The position numbers and the translations under genes were made by a program. A stretch of DNA of 64,000 bases from Pseudoips prasinana (taxonomy: Eukaryota; Arthropoda; Insecta; Lepidoptera; Nolidae). Position 1 is the stretch's first letter. Every line of letters starts with the position of its first letter. The notes under the pieces were generated by a model. The model had not been told where the DNA came from and ran no database searches. It saw nothing but the letters and a program-made list of their open reading frames with translations. The DNA lies in contig OX621249.1 of assembly GCA_951640165.1 (NCBI GenBank), forward strand, positions 24,905,201 to 24,969,200. The letters run 5' to 3'. Of the stretch, positions 43,190-55,339 are shown one piece after another.

Positions 43190-43560
43190 GGGAAACGTTG
43201 GAAGCCTTTGAAATGTGGTGCTGGCGTCGAATAAGAGAAAGTGTCCAGGACAGAAAAGATCACCAATGAAGAAATATTAAAAAGAGTAAATGAAGAACGA
43301 CAAATTTTAAAACACATAGAAATCAGATGGGGTCAGATGATAGGACATCTAATCCGATACGACCAGTTTATCACAAGTATAATAGAAGGGAAGATAGACG
43401 CAAGAAGAAAGAGACGAAGACCGAGCAGAAAGTTTACTGATCAACTTAAAGAAAACTTACAAGTGGACAGTTATCAAGAAGTAAAAGAGATGGCTCTACA
43501 ACGGGACAAATGGAGAATGCTACACAGACAAGTGCCGAGCACTTAAATTTTGAATGGATG
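43190..43560 (+). pseudogene. RTE-like endonuclease-reverse transcriptase C-terminus, frameshifted
   Basis: The reading starts ETLEAFEMWCWRRI near 43198 and shifts frame near 43230. It continues in 43241-43546 as TEKITNEEILKRVNEERQIL, then RWGQMIGHLIR, IIEGKIDARRKRRRPSRKF and REVK/QRDKW-type residues to a stop. This EAFEMW...TNEE(V/I)L...GHxxR...GK order is the C-terminal domain of many RTE-like LINE polyproteins. Differs from the RTE tail at 20064-20518, so it is another lineage. 5'-truncated and frameshifted: inactive. Confidence 0.75.
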
Positions 43561-44369
43561 GACACTATTTGCCAAACATATAAGCCGTAGGTGCTGAAAA
43601 GAGCGAGGTTTAAAAACTAATAGTCGTATATTAAGATTAAGTTTCGTGTATTACATATATATTTATTATTAAAACTGTCTTGTTGCAGCTAAATTAGTTT
43701 AACATATTTTTACCTAACGATATTTTTTAGGAATTTTTGAACCTTTGTTAGCAGCAGAACGTTAAAGTTAATATTGTTAATATTGTGTTACGACAAAAGC
43801 AATATAAAACCTTGAAAAATAACAATTAATTTAACACTTATATTATATTCGAAACCGCTTTTCCAATTTCAGTACTAAATACATTTGTCTCAGTAAGCTA
43901 AGATGTCAGACTGATGAAACAATAACTGACCCCAGGGGATAGTCTACCCCTCTACCCTTACACTTTGACTCGAGGGGACGTTATGTTGTCCAGTTCAATA
44001 ATATTGGCGATTACCTTAACTTGACTGCATGAGGAAGTGACAGCGAGTTCATATGGAAGTTAACTTATTTTAAAATATATTTTTCACTACATTGATAACA
44101 TATAAAAAAACGAGTACACTTTAGACCACACGACTGAAGTAAAACTTAGATATACGAAACTGGCTATGAGAAAAAAAGAGACAGAAAATGTGTGCTCACT
44201 TGCTCTCCCCACAGTAATAAAATAAATAATTAAAATAAAATTTGTTTATTTCGGACCGGAATCCATAGTGTGAGTAACAGTAATCTTAAAAACTTTATAG
44301 TAATATATATATTAGGATTTACATTGAAAATAAGTACATAACAGGATACCACTATTATATACCGGTTAT
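43561..44369. other. LINE 3' flank and unassigned DNA
   Basis: 43561-43680 may be the 3' UTR of the preceding LINE. Nothing else recognised. Confidence 0.25.
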
Positions 44370-44550
44370 GGGTAGGTTAGTAATATACGAAACGTAACTC
44401 TTTCTCTCTCTCTCTCTTTGTTTATTCAATTACTTATATCTCCTTCTCAACTTCCGTTCGCCTCGCCCGCTTATACTTTTCGTAACGATCTCGTCACGCA
44501 TTCGCTAACTTATTCCCTAAGTCAAGCGTCTATAAAGAAGTTTTACTTCA
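44370..44550 (-). mobile_element. Interspersed repeat D with (CT)n
   Basis: (CT)n near 44400-44418, then TATATCTCCTTCTCAACTTC, CGTTCGCCTCGCCCGCTTAT, TTCGTAACGATCTCGTCACG and AGTCAAGCGTCTATAAAGAA. Reverse complement of 6448-6640. Confidence 0.5.
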
Positions 44551-44929
44551 AAAGATTTTTGTCTATGATAAGTGTTTTTACTTAAAGAGATCATTCATAA
44601 TGATTTTTAACCGACTTCAAAAATGAGGCGCTTCTAAACTTGATTGTCTAATATACTAATGTATTTGGCCTGATAAAGTGTGTATAAAAATATATTTACT
44701 ACTTAGCCGATAAAAAGATTCCTAAATTAGCTTCACACATCAATTAAATTAAAATATATAGGAAGCTAACAAAACTATCCTTTGTTCCAATAAGATTATC
44801 TGCACTTAAGTAAATTCCAATACTCTAAAACATCAATAGAAGTGCTCCCTCCCCAGTTTCGGCGACGACCGCATGCCCCTGAGATTTGACAATAATTCTC
44901 AATAGCTACTCTATTCTACCGCTCTCAAT
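44551..44929. other. Unassigned
   Basis: 44607-44630 carries TTTTTAACCGACTTCAAAAA, a short motif also seen near 58130 and 60925. Otherwise nothing. Confidence 0.25.
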
Positions 44930-45535
44930 GAATACTGAATTGGAACAGCACCAGCTCACTGTGTCTTAGATACAACCTATTTCAATTTACATGATTGCTT
45001 CCTCCGATGCAATGTCTTAATAGCAACGAAATTTCGATCATTGCAATAGTTACATGAAAGCGTATTTTTGGAAAACTTTGCGTGTGATTTCAGATAATAT
45101 TATCTGAACACACACTCAAATTTGGCAAAAATACATTTATACGTAATAATTGCAAAATTGAAGTTCATCGAATACTGAATTGGTACAATACCAGCTCTCT
45201 ATGTTCTTAATTCATTATTCAATTAAAAGTTCTTTATTCAAGTAACCAATGACTCAAAATTGTTAGTAATACATAACTTATTCTAAGTTATGTATAGCTA
45301 ACCATTTTGAATCAACTTTTTTTATTATTATGTCTAAGATACAACCTAAATGAATTTATACGATTGCTTCCTCCGATACTATGTCTTAAATAGCATTCAT
45401 TTCAAACGTATTTTTGGAAAACTATGCGTGTGAGTACAGATGATTTTTTCCGAACTCTCTCTGAGAATTTTACATAAATACCCTTTCCCGTAATAATTAC
45501 AATGTAATTAATCAAAGCCGAAGATGAATAATAGA
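44930..45535 (+). repeat. Diverged tandem duplication, second copy with a 124-bp insertion
   Basis: Both copies read ATACTGAATTGGTACA or its variant, CACCAGCTC, TAAGATACAACCTA, CGATTGCTTCCTCCGAT, GTATTTTTGGAAAACT and CGTAATAATT. The second is interrupted by 45205-45328, flanked by TATGT at 45200-45204 and 45329-45333. The insert holds a fold-back (ACATAACTTATTCTAAGTTA centre). Confidence 0.7.
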
Positions 45536-47327
45536 TGATGATGAATAAAAGCATACTGTGTATTTTATTCATTGACCTTCCAAAATTAACAGAGATAATA
45601 CGTACAAAGGCTCGGATTGAAAGGTGCTTTCACTGATTCGCCACTCTTTAATCTACAATCGAAACAAAACTCGAGCTTTAACGCGATTGTCTGTCTGTCC
45701 ATTCATTTACTTAGCAAATTATTCTTTGTCGAACGGAAGAGAAGGCTTTGAATTCATTAATACCCTGATGGGGTCACAAAGAGGTGGTACGAATTAAAAT
45801 AATGTATTCTACGACTTCAATGGCGCTCCCTCCGTCCGGTGCGCTGCTGTTATTACAAGAATAATGTATTTAAATCAGAGTCTGCTTTCAGATGAAGATG
45901 CCCCGCTTTGTGAGTCCGACGAATAAGTGATCACGTACGTCGCCATTAGGATACGTTTTATGTGCAAATTATAGCCTACCATTTTTGAGCTTGCTCGAAT
46001 TTCAACGCAGAAGCGCTGCGAACAATTTGGCTTCATTAGAAAAGTTTTAATACTGTCATTATTGTGCTGTCGTGTTTACATGGCGATGTGTGTACCAGTG
46101 TGCAATGTACAGGGATAAATGAACATACGTATAGTCTTTATTAATTGCAAATCCGTATAGAGACAACGTACACAAACAGCAAATTAATCCTCGCCGCCAA
46201 AAGGGTTTGTGAAACTACCCTCTGTTAACTGATAATTTAGAATATGATCACCCCATCTCCGAATATTTCTGAACAAACATTTCGATGTATTTATTCCGGT
46301 GTTTATTTTGTAGCGTAATATGTCGTGTTCCACTTTGATGTCGTGAAATCGCTTCTGTTCTTTGTCAACGGCCCAAGGATTTAACTTCTATTACTTTAGT
46401 CATTTAATTCTCGGTTTTACTGCTATCTATTTTGAATTTAGCTTCCTTTGTAACGTGATAGGGGGTTAGTGCTTTTGGTTGCTGATTCGTCCGGTATGGA
46501 ATTATTGCATATGGTTGGTTGGAGTTTGTTTGTCGGTATGAATGGATCATTATACATAGGGATGACGGGACGGGAGTTGGGATATTTGCGATGTTCCCAT
46601 TGTTTATGATTTGGGCAATTGTTTGTGTTGCACTGTCAAAGGATGTGCACTTGTTTATTTAACGGGAGAGACATGTGACGTCATAAGTATCTCAATGACA
46701 ATTATATCTTGTAATCATTGTTATTTTAAGGGGCGAATGTTCGGTTGAGCAATCTGTTCTTAAATTTGCAGCGTAAACTAACATTTGTAGTTTGCATAAG
46801 CAATGATTAACCATTCAAGCCTGGAGCTAGAGACGTAACAATATAAATTTATGTACGGAAAAAACTCGTTGAGTAGTTGTAGCGAGTCAAATTATTCCTC
46901 TACGTAGAGTTCCTTTGCGATACTGTAGAGGCATCTTGACTGCGTAACTCGTATTTCATGCTCAACTATTTTCCTACGTCGCTATTTTGTTGCTACAGTT
47001 GCTTTGTGCCTTTCAGTACTCAAGTTAGTGAAAAAACTGTTTTATTTCAATTGATTTAGTTCAAGGGCTTAAGGTTTATGAGTGGTCTATGTCTGGATTG
47101 TTTTTACGTGTTAATTATTTTGTTATGTATATTTGAATTGTTACTTAAAGCTTTTATTTGTAACCATATCGTGGTTATATTATTATATTGAAAAGTTTGA
47201 AGTAGAAAAGAAATATAGTCATATTGTGTGTGACTTTAAATAATATTGGCTCCTTTTTACGGATAAAAAGTTGTTTAACCAAGTAAATAATTAAGACAAT
47301 GTTATTTTAATTAACTGTATTAGATCC
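45536..47327. other. Unassigned, no repeats recognised
   Basis: About 1.8 kb without recognisable mobile elements, unusual in this window. It includes a GC-richer stretch at 45820-45930 and a perfect TGACGTCA at 46676-46683. Candidate intronic regulatory DNA by inference only. Confidence 0.25.
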
Positions 47328-47425
47328 TAGCGATAAGGCCGCCATTTGTACAATCTTGATAACATACTCATAGTTCTGTGTATGTAATATTTATTTGGTG
47401 TACAATAAAGATTTACTTACTTACT
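47328..47425 (+). mobile_element. LINE 3' tail with (TTAC)n
   Basis: AGCGATAAGGCCGCCATTTG, TTGGTGTACAATAAAGATTT and ACTTACTTACTTATT. Same family as 37905-38055. Confidence 0.6.
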
Positions 47426-47971
47426 TATTACCACAAGTTAGGATATATGTGATAAAATCAAAGTAAAAAACAGGCACTTAAGTAAAAATATAGGTAATAT
47501 TTTTTTATTACTGTTTAAAAAATATAAAACCGACTTTCCTATTTGACAAAAGATTTCAGAAAAAATATGGGACCAGTCTGATGGCATTTCCTATCTAACA
47601 AAAGATAAAATTTTCTAAATCGGTAATGAATAAGGGAGTAAGCAAAGTAGAAAAAATTTTTCGTTTCAGAAGATTATAAATGATAAGTTTAAATAATTAA
47701 ATTATGTCTACAAATCTACAAAGTAAATCAAAAACATTTATTTTAAATTCTCCATAATAAGTCTAAAATACCGTCGTTCTAAATACTATTGAAAGTCTTT
47801 ATGGAATTAGCAAATGAAACTCTTTCATATGATAGGATCTTATGATTGCCATTCACTACCATCCCTTTAAAAAAAAATATTATCTAAATTTTTTCAATTA
47901 CATCTTATCTTGGAACCCTAAAAAACCATTGTATTACACAACAACTTTTACAAAAAGCTCCAAGCTTAATA
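47426..47971. other. Unassigned
   Basis: AT-rich; nothing recognised. Confidence 0.25.
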
Positions 47972-48092
47972 ACGTTTCATTATCATCATCATATCAGCCG
48001 AAAGACGTCCACTGCTGGACAAAGGTCTCCCTCAAGGATCTCCACAATACCCGGTACTGCGCTGCCCGCATCCAACGGCTTCCCGCGATAAC
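47972..48092 (-). pseudogene. RTE-like LINE extreme C-terminus, best preserved tail
   Basis: CATCATCATATCAGCCGAAA, GACGTCCACTGCTGGACAAA, GGATCTCCACAATACCCGGT and GCCCGCATCCAACGGCTTCC. The minus-strand reading is AGSRWMRAAQYRVLWRSL then RETFVQQWTSFG and a stop. Only about 40 residues remain. Confidence 0.7.
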
Positions 48093-48293
48093 GTTTAGGT
48101 GAACTAAATTCGCAGTTCATACCTTGGTAATTGTGAATTTAGTCACTCATTTAGCTGTTCTAAGGAACAATAGAACTCATCAATTCACTTGTTAATGGAA
48201 AATCACCGAGCCGTCGGTAGTAAATGTCCACCTGTGTTATGTATTCTTTTGATTAGATAAAAATAAGTCACCAAATTGTGTTATCGACTTACG

Positions 48294-48950
48294 TTCAAAT
48301 AGAACGGGTCTGTGATCACTAACACAATTTGCGAAATATGCAAATTAACACAATCACTAACAAATTATAAATGCGAAAGTTTGTGAGTGTGGGACTGTGT
48401 GAGTGTGGGACTGTGTGAGTGTGGGACTGTGTGAGTGTGGGACTGTGTGAGTGTGGGACTGTGTGAGTGTGGGACTGTGAGAGGTTGTATGTTTGTTACT
48501 TCTTCACGTCTAAATTCAAATAGAACGGGTCTGCGCAGATCACTAACACAATTTGCGAAAAATTCAAATTAACACAATCACTAACAAATTATAAATGCGA
48601 AAGTTTATGAGTGTGGCACTGTGTGAGTGTGGGACTGTGTGAGTCTGTATGTTTGTTACTTCTTCACGTCTAAATTCAAATAGAACGGGTCTGCGCAGAT
48701 CACTAACACAATTTGCGAAAAATTCAAATTAACACAATCACTAACAAATTATAAATGCGAAAGTTTGTGAGTGTGGCACTGTGTGAGTGTGGGACTGTGT
48801 GAGTCTGTATGTTTGTTACTTCTTCACGTCTAAACGGCTGGAGCGATTTTAATACAATTTGGTATGGAGTTAGCTGACACCCTGGATTAACACATAGGCT
48901 ATTATAATGTATAAAGTTTAACGCGTGTAAAACCGCGGGGCAAAGCTAGT
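48294..48950 (+). mobile_element. Helitron-type element with internally amplified 5' part
   Basis: A block containing TTCAAATAGAACGGGTCTG, ACTAACACAATTTGCGAAA and ATAAATGCGAAAGTTTGTGA occurs three times, at 48294, 48515 and 48675. The first copy also carries an 18-bp minisatellite (GTGTGGGACTGTGTGAGT, about five to six units, 48387-48478). The last copy continues into GGCTGGAGCGATTTTAATAC, hairpin ACGCGTGTAAAACCGCGGGG and the CTAG end at 48946-48949. Confidence 0.8.
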
Positions 48951-49212
48951 AGTTCTATATAGTATAGAAGTCTGTATTTCTGTCTAGATGACAATCGACA
49001 AGAAGCTGTAATCCCTTCAAGTAGCAAACCTGCAGCACAAAGTAACAAAGGTTGCCGGTGATTGGACATTGTTCATGGTGTATTAACTGCATTGTTTGCG
49101 AGGAGTAATCATAACGTCGTCATTACCCTCTGTCTGAGGGTTAACACAATACTATGGAGATGGATTCTGCAAAAGAAAATTATCTATACTTACTTTTAAT
49201 TTCGTTTTCATT
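48951..49212. other. Unassigned
   Basis: Nothing recognised. Confidence 0.25.
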
Positions 49213-49695
49213 CTCAGACTAAATCGGAGATGTTCTCAAAAAAACCGGCCAAGTGCGAGTCGGACTCGCGCACGGAGGGCTCCGTACCATTGTCTATAAA
49301 AACGAGCAAAAAATTCACGTTTGTAGCATGGGAGCCCCGTTAAATATTTATTTCATTTTGTTTTTCAGTATTTGTTGTCAAAGCGGCAACAGAAATACAT
49401 CATCTGTGAAAATTTCAACCGTCTAACTATCACGGTTCATGAGATACAGCCTGGTGACAGACGGACAGACAGACAGACTGTCTGTCCTTCTGTCTGTCTG
49501 TCCGTCCAGACAGCGATAGGGTCCTGTTTTACCCTTTGGGTACGGAACTCTAAAAAGGCCAGGTCAATTGTACCCTAAACTGACGAGCGTGTATGTAAAA
49601 TACAATGACAGTAAACGAAGCAAAAGAGGTGTGCAAAGATCGTGACAAATTGAAATCTGTTGTCCCTGCCTACCCCTCTTGGAAACAGGTGTGAT
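49213..49695 (+). pseudogene. LINE L1x C-terminus interrupted by element K
   Basis: 49217-49240 (AGACTAAATCGGAGATGTTC) and 49554-49695 (AAAGGCCAGGTCAATTGTAC, GTGCAAAGATCGTGACAAAT, CTGCCTACCCCTCTTGGAAA) are adjoining parts of the LINE tail seen uninterrupted at 18255-18414. Confidence 0.75.
49241..49553 (+). mobile_element. Element K, ~313 bp, inserted in the LINE
   Basis: AACCGGCCAAGTGCGAGTCG, GAGGGCTCCGTACCATTGTC, ATGGGAGCCCCGTTAAATAT, CACGGTTCATGAGATACAGC, then a GACAGACGGACAGACAGACA / CTGTCTGTCTGTCCGTCC inverted pair (49456-49513) and CCCTTTGGGTACGGAACTCT. A second copy is at 39325-39632 in minus orientation. No reverse transcriptase or transposase. Confidence 0.7.
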
Positions 49696-49921
49696 TCCCA
49701 TAGTTGCAGTCATAAACCATGTATTTAACGACTGCTGTCCAATGGCTAGAACCGGAACCGCTCAGGAATTTGGTGGTCACAAATATATAGTCCCCCCCCC
49801 CCGCTAGTTCACTTACGAACCGGTAAAGACACCTGGCACTTTGCTTCTGTAAACTAAGTAATCCCTTTAGAAGCTCAAACCTCGCTCCCTCAGACTAGAA
49901 TTACTGACACCGAGAGATGAT

Positions 49922-50145
49922 AATAATAATAATATCTTGGGTCAACTAACACATTGCCATCTAATCCCAAACTATGGAAGAGCAAACAACTGATAAATAT
50001 ACTTTATGTATCTACTCTTCTTCTTACACCCTGACACAGACCAAATAATCGTGCTGACCACACAAAGATTTTGCCGGGTGGGAATCGAACCCACAACCTC
50101 TGTTTTAGCAGTCAGGATCGCTAACCAATAGCTCAACATGAGAGA
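49922..50145 (-). mobile_element. tRNA-derived SINE S2, minus orientation
   Basis: (AAT)n, ATATCTTGGGTCAACTAACA, CAAACAACTGATAAATATAC, minus-strand B box (GGTGGGAATCGAACCCACAA) and TTTAGCAGTCAGGATCGCTA head. A C10-type run lies just upstream near 49792-49802. Confidence 0.6.
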
Positions 50146-51584
50146 GAATGTTTTCTAAGTGTGAGTGCAGGTTCAGGTTCAAACTATCTTCGTATCTAAC
50201 ATTTTTGTCGTACTTCTTTATCTTGAAAAAGTTCAATTCCTTACTAGCGAACCAGTTCGCCCACTCCACTCGCGTTGTCGCGCACCCGATGGGTAATTTC
50301 CCCTATTGTCAGATCCAAGAAATTGTGCACATTGATAGATACAGCTACTGGATGTGGCACCTATCCAGCTGCTTCACACAATGACCTGGATCCAACAGTT
50401 TTTAGACTAACGATGAGTTACAATCACACCAGATATACATAAATATGTGCTTATCTTTATAACGCCACCTGTTCATATTGGAAAATATATGTAAATTTCT
50501 CACGTAGGTGTGAATATTAAAATTATACAAATTGATATGTGCATATTCCTCGAAAACACCAATATTTATTCACCCGCCAATTAAGCACTGTAATTTTTAC
50601 TCAAAATAATCGTTTATGCTCGTTATAGCAATTTAATATGTTGTAATAATATAACTTATGTTTTAAAAAATGCTGTTTATTTTAGATCATACGAATAAGT
50701 AAGGCACGCGGGACAAAATATCTACATAGTTTTGGTTTCTTAATATCGCGCATGACAAATTATATAAGCATTTCAGAATGGAATGGATGTTTTGACTTCG
50801 GCCACATGTTTATACACTATTTACACTTATATTTTTTTAATTATATTATTTATGTGTGCTTTCTGGAACCTTTTCAAACACATTATAAACTAAGATTTTA
50901 CGACTTGGCTTAGTTAACGGCTTTTTATCTTTGTGTGGTTTTAGAATTTAAACAATATTCTTATTGTCTATGTGGTAAAAGTGATTTTTATCTAACCTCT
51001 AAAGATGCCCTAGGCTTTAATTTGACTACTTTTTTGTTTGTAAACGCTTTCGGAATTTTTTTTATCGATAGGGAAATTATTTTGATTCATTTTTCGAATT
51101 CTAAATTGATAAATGCTCGATTTTCTAAAACAAATGATGATTACGCTTTTTTTCTTCATCAGTAATTATGCTCCAGATTTATCAGCTGAGAATGGACGAA
51201 AACTTTGTTTTCAGTGAATTTTCTAAACGTGGGTTTGGCGGTCACTTCCAGTTTTTTTTCCAGTCTTCGTTATAACATTTGTAACTACATTTTGCTGGTA
51301 CTTGCGTAGGGAGTTTTCTTGTAATTTGTCGATAATTTCTCCCTTCCCTTCACTCAATAGAGCCAATTGTGTGCATTGCTTGTTCTGGCATGTTATTTGT
51401 GTTTTCTTTCAAATACTTTTCTCTGAAGTTATTAGTATTAGGGTAATATTGAAAATGGTTTTTTTTTTATCAAAGAAGCTTGCTTCCGTTGATTACTTCG
51501 CCCACGTTGGAATTTATGCGGAAAAGCTATTATACAATGTGTAAAATAAATGGTGGAATAAAACCTACTTACTAACCCCTTTCA
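50146..51584. other. Unassigned
   Basis: AT-rich. Frames at 50148-50384, 50935-51165 and 51302-51544 show no recognisable domain and no consistent splice context. 51585 onward is repeat. Confidence 0.3.
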
Positions 51585-51785
51585 TGCCAAAGGGATACAT
51601 GTCGTCCCGAGGCAACATCTACCAGAGAACTTCTTCTTCTCTGGTAGATATTGCCTATATACACATACTAGGTAGAACCATCAAACTGCGATCACCAATC
51701 CATCTACCAAACGTGGCGATTGTGGCATATACATATTCTTAGGAAAGGTTCTTGTCCAGAGGTAGACGTAATTCGGCTGCAGGCT
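51585..51785 (+). mobile_element. Tail B copy
   Basis: GTCGTCCCGAGGCAACATCT, ACCAGAGAACTTCTTCTTCT, ATCAAACTGCGATCACCAAT and AACGTGGCGATTGTGGCATA. A small inverted pair (CTACCAGAGAACTTCT / TTCTTCTCTGGTAGA) sits at 51621-51648. Confidence 0.55.
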
Positions 51786-52721
51786 GACGTAATGAATATG
51801 AATATACTGTTATAACGGCTACTTCTGTTATTAATTTCGAATTACGATGCTTTTTTAAATTCTAACATTAGTATGGTATATGCATGGGTTTGTATATTAT
51901 ACTTTGAAACACAGATCCTTACTGAATGCACTAAGGTAATAAAATGTCATAAAACGCTTTGAACTCGCCATAGAATTAGGCACTTACGATCCGATACCAA
52001 ATCAAAGACGTAACCGCGACCTTGAACTTTATTTACGTTATGATGCGTTTCAAATTCGCGTGCAAAATTGGCACATCTTTTACGTAGAGGCGGCAAAATT
52101 TATTAATAATGACAATAAGTCTGCTAAATTCTTCGAGTACCCACTTAATTATTATTAATAAAAGGATTCTTTAACGCTTCTTAATAAAGAATGAATAATT
52201 CAATAAATAATTCTATCAATAAATAGCACCATTAAGCAGGGAGGGCATCAAAACCTAATTTAGAAAGTGCTACAAAATTTTATTCCGCCTTATTGTGAAA
52301 TGAACTTATTATTGAATAGGAATAATTCTGTTACTGCAAGATTTCTGCCGACCTTTCTACAGGAAAGGAAAGAAAGTCCTCGTGCCTCATTCAATTATAG
52401 GCGTTTCACAATATTTTCTATTTAATTTTTATTTTTATTGTACTCGTTTCGACTTCAGGATTTTTATTCGCTTATTTGATTTAAGCTTTTTATGTCTCCT
52501 GTGTTGGGAATATTTTATTATTGGCTGCAGCTACCTTGTTGCCAATCTTCACTAGGGTTGTAACGTTTGTTTTTCATATTAAAATGTGTTATACGAGAAT
52601 TTGTAATACTAAAATTATTGCTTTCGTTTACTTCCTGCTGTTGCAAAGATTTGGGTAATCTTTGCAAATATTAAAAAGAAAATTAGGTAATTTAAAAAAA
52701 ACAGTAGGTTTGTTTTGACTG
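51786..52721. other. Unassigned
   Basis: AT-rich; nothing recognised. Confidence 0.25.
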
Positions 52722-53040
52722 TCATCAAAATGTCAAGCGAATGACCATTGCTGTACAAAGGTCTCCCCTAAAGATTTCCACATTGGAATTATGCCATATT
52801 CGCCACACTTTGACGGACCAGTTGCCATGGTTGTTAAATGCTTTTACGCCGCAAGTCGTGGATTCGATTCCCACCCAGGACAGTTATTTGTATGAATGAA
52901 CATCTGTCTGTTCTGTTTCAGGTTGTAATTATCTTTATATGTATGTATTTATAAAAGAAAAGTAGTATATCGGCTTATTTCCATAGTACAAGTGCTGCTT
53001 AATTGGGATCAGACGGCCGTGTGTGAATAATGTCCCTGTG
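52722..53040 (+). mobile_element. Tail fragment followed by SINE S1
   Basis: 52722-52820 is a decayed RTE/B tail (CCATTGCTGTACAAAGGTCT). 52825-53035 is S1 (GCCATGGTTGTTAAATGCTT, B box GGATTCGATTCCCACCC, TTAATTGGGATCAGACGGCC). Confidence 0.55.
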
Positions 53041-53684
53041 TCCCTGTACTTGGTGACGGTGTTACTCTACGTTAATACGCGAAAACCCTTGGAAGATCTT
53101 CGTGGGAAAGTTGTAAATTTTTTGAACAGTTTTTAATATACCTGGCTCTTCATACTTTTGGTGTCAGCTGTATTTTGCAAACAATATTCTCTGAGGTCTC
53201 CCCATTCGTGGTGAGTTTGAGCTTCTGAATTATGTTACATGCGGTATAATGAAGTTATCAGCTGATTGTCGATTGTCAAAGTTAGTAGAACTTGGCGCAT
53301 AGACTTTGTCGTGGACCGTTCAGTCGGTTGCTTAATCAAGATGCATTGAAATCTCGGAGAACGAAATGTCTTATGTGAAACGAAATTGATACGACGTAAG
53401 ATTTTGATGACGATTCCGTCTTTTACGCCACTAAACTAATTTAAATGTAATCGCATCTCTTTAATATAAGACGTATGAAAAGAACTGAGTTTATGTAGAA
53501 TTGTCAATCAACTAAAACTACGTTGTGCGGTAAGGTTCTTTACTGCCCTTATAAATTGTGCGGCAGATTAGTCGACAGGTATTGCTTATTTATACTGAAT
53601 AAAACTAAAGAATCCTTCCATAAAAACGAAGTTAGACAGAAATGCAATAGATATTAAAAAAAAGTTTAGTAAATATTGTGGAGG
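53041..53684. other. Unassigned with repeat F fragment
   Basis: 53430-53530 matches 16405-16530 (CACTAAACTAATTTAAATGT, CAACTAAAACTAC). Otherwise nothing. Confidence 0.3.
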
Positions 53685-53755
53685 CAATTGTGGAGATCTT
53701 TGTGGGAGGCCTTTGTCCAGCAGTGGACGTCTTTCGGCAGATATGATGATGAGTA
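53685..53755 (+). mobile_element. RTE-like LINE tail, very short
   Basis: ATTGTGGAGATCTTTGTGGG, AGGCCTTTGTCCAGCAGTGG and ACGTCTTTCGGCAGATATGA, then GATGAG. Extreme 3' end only. Confidence 0.65.
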
Positions 53756-54005
53756 AGTATTGCATAGAATCGAACGGCATCGTCTTTGTATGTCTGTTGT
53801 AAGCTTGTATATGTGCGTCTGTTTTCAAAATCATCATAATTGTTTATTTGCATTAATATGATGAATGGAAAGATGTTAGTTTATTGAAGTTTCATCATAC
53901 TTATAGACAAATCCCTTCCAAAGTATATTATTTGTAACTTAAATTTTACTAGTAATTACATTACTTTAATAAAAAATATGAAAAAATAATGTTCTTTTCT
54001 GTGAA
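53756..54005. other. Unassigned
   Basis: AT-rich; nothing recognised. Confidence 0.2.
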
Positions 54006-54130
54006 ATATGACCATCCAGCTGCGATCGCCAACCCGTCTGCCAAGCGTGACCATTATGGCATATACACCATTCTTTGGGGAGGCTTTTGTCCAGTAGTGG
54101 ACGGAATTTCACTGACATGATACTGATGAT
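54006..54130 (+). mobile_element. Tail B copy, 5'-truncated
   Basis: ATGACCATCCAGCTGCGATC, CCAAGCGTGACCATTATGGC, TTGGGGAGGCTTTTGTCCAG and GACATGATACTGATGATG. Confidence 0.6.
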
Positions 54131-55339
54131 GAATAAAAAAATTAAAAAGGATATAACAATTCCAAGCGACTTTATATCTAAAATATTTGGAATGCTTAAC
54201 TTAGTTTCGTCTATTTAAGACGTTCAAGCATTTTTTTGCTGATGCATGTTGCCGATTATGCTACATGAAATTTAAGTTTTCTATCATTAATTATTCTTAT
54301 GGTTATTATTTTACATCCATAAGTTCATTCTTCAGACAGTCTTTGTACCGCACTCTATATCTGTGAACTACTTCGCAGATTAACCAAGTTAGGATGCCAA
54401 AGGAAATCGCTATTGATGTTTTAAGTGCACCCAACACTCCATAGATGAATTAGGAAATTGTGACTTACCCAAAGCTGAAGACAAATCTAATATGAATCTA
54501 CTAGATACACTTCCAGATGACGTTTTAATGAATATAGTGAACCTTAGGTTATCTAAGACGGGCGTCGGCAATTTCCTTCAACAGATTGAAGGCTTTTACT
54601 TAGTCCGAACGTCCACGCTCTGATTAATTTGTCCGGATGTACATGTTAATATGTCGTATATATTAGAAGTCAAGTGAGATGTTGACTTGTAGTTACGTGG
54701 TATGCCTTATTGGAGATACGGGTGATTAAAATGTAGTCTGTGGGTTGTTGATAATTTGCTATAAACTTTGCGCCATCTGACTAAGATGGCGCTTAATGTT
54801 TAGTGTCTTTAGTTGATATACAATGACCGTATGGAATATGGGACTCGTGAGGAGATGTAATCTAAAAACTTATAGAACATATTTTAAGGAAATACGCAAA
54901 TGGGAAATGTCTCTTCCTACATTACGATCTAAGCTAAGGTTCTAGTTGAGAGCCTTCTCCGTTCGCCAACTGCTCGGTTTCTTAAATTTTTTGTATAGTG
55001 GTACTAAATTTATAAATACTTAGTAGGTAAGTAAATTGTTAGTTATTTAAACCTTAAAACAGATCACATGGACGGAGTAGTTTAAATTTTTTCGTCACTT
55101 TAATATTGTATTTGACTATATTTATGTACTGCATTGCGAACTTGACAAGTACAAGTGTATTTTAATACCCAAGTGCTGAATAAGTTTCATTATTTAATTT
55201 TACTCATACAACTGGAGAACTCGTATATTATTAGTTTGGTAATAACGCTAAAAATACACTTTACGATGTGATGACCTATAATATACATATATGGAAGGCT
55301 GATAATGCCAATAATTCTATTGAAATACCAACAAAAAAA
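54131..55339. other. Unassigned with repeat F-like pieces
   Basis: 54945-55000 (TTCTCCGTTCGCCAACTGCT) matches 16690-16730. 54765-54795 holds a short inverted pair (TTTGCGCCATCT / AAGATGGCGCTTA). Nothing else. Confidence 0.3.
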
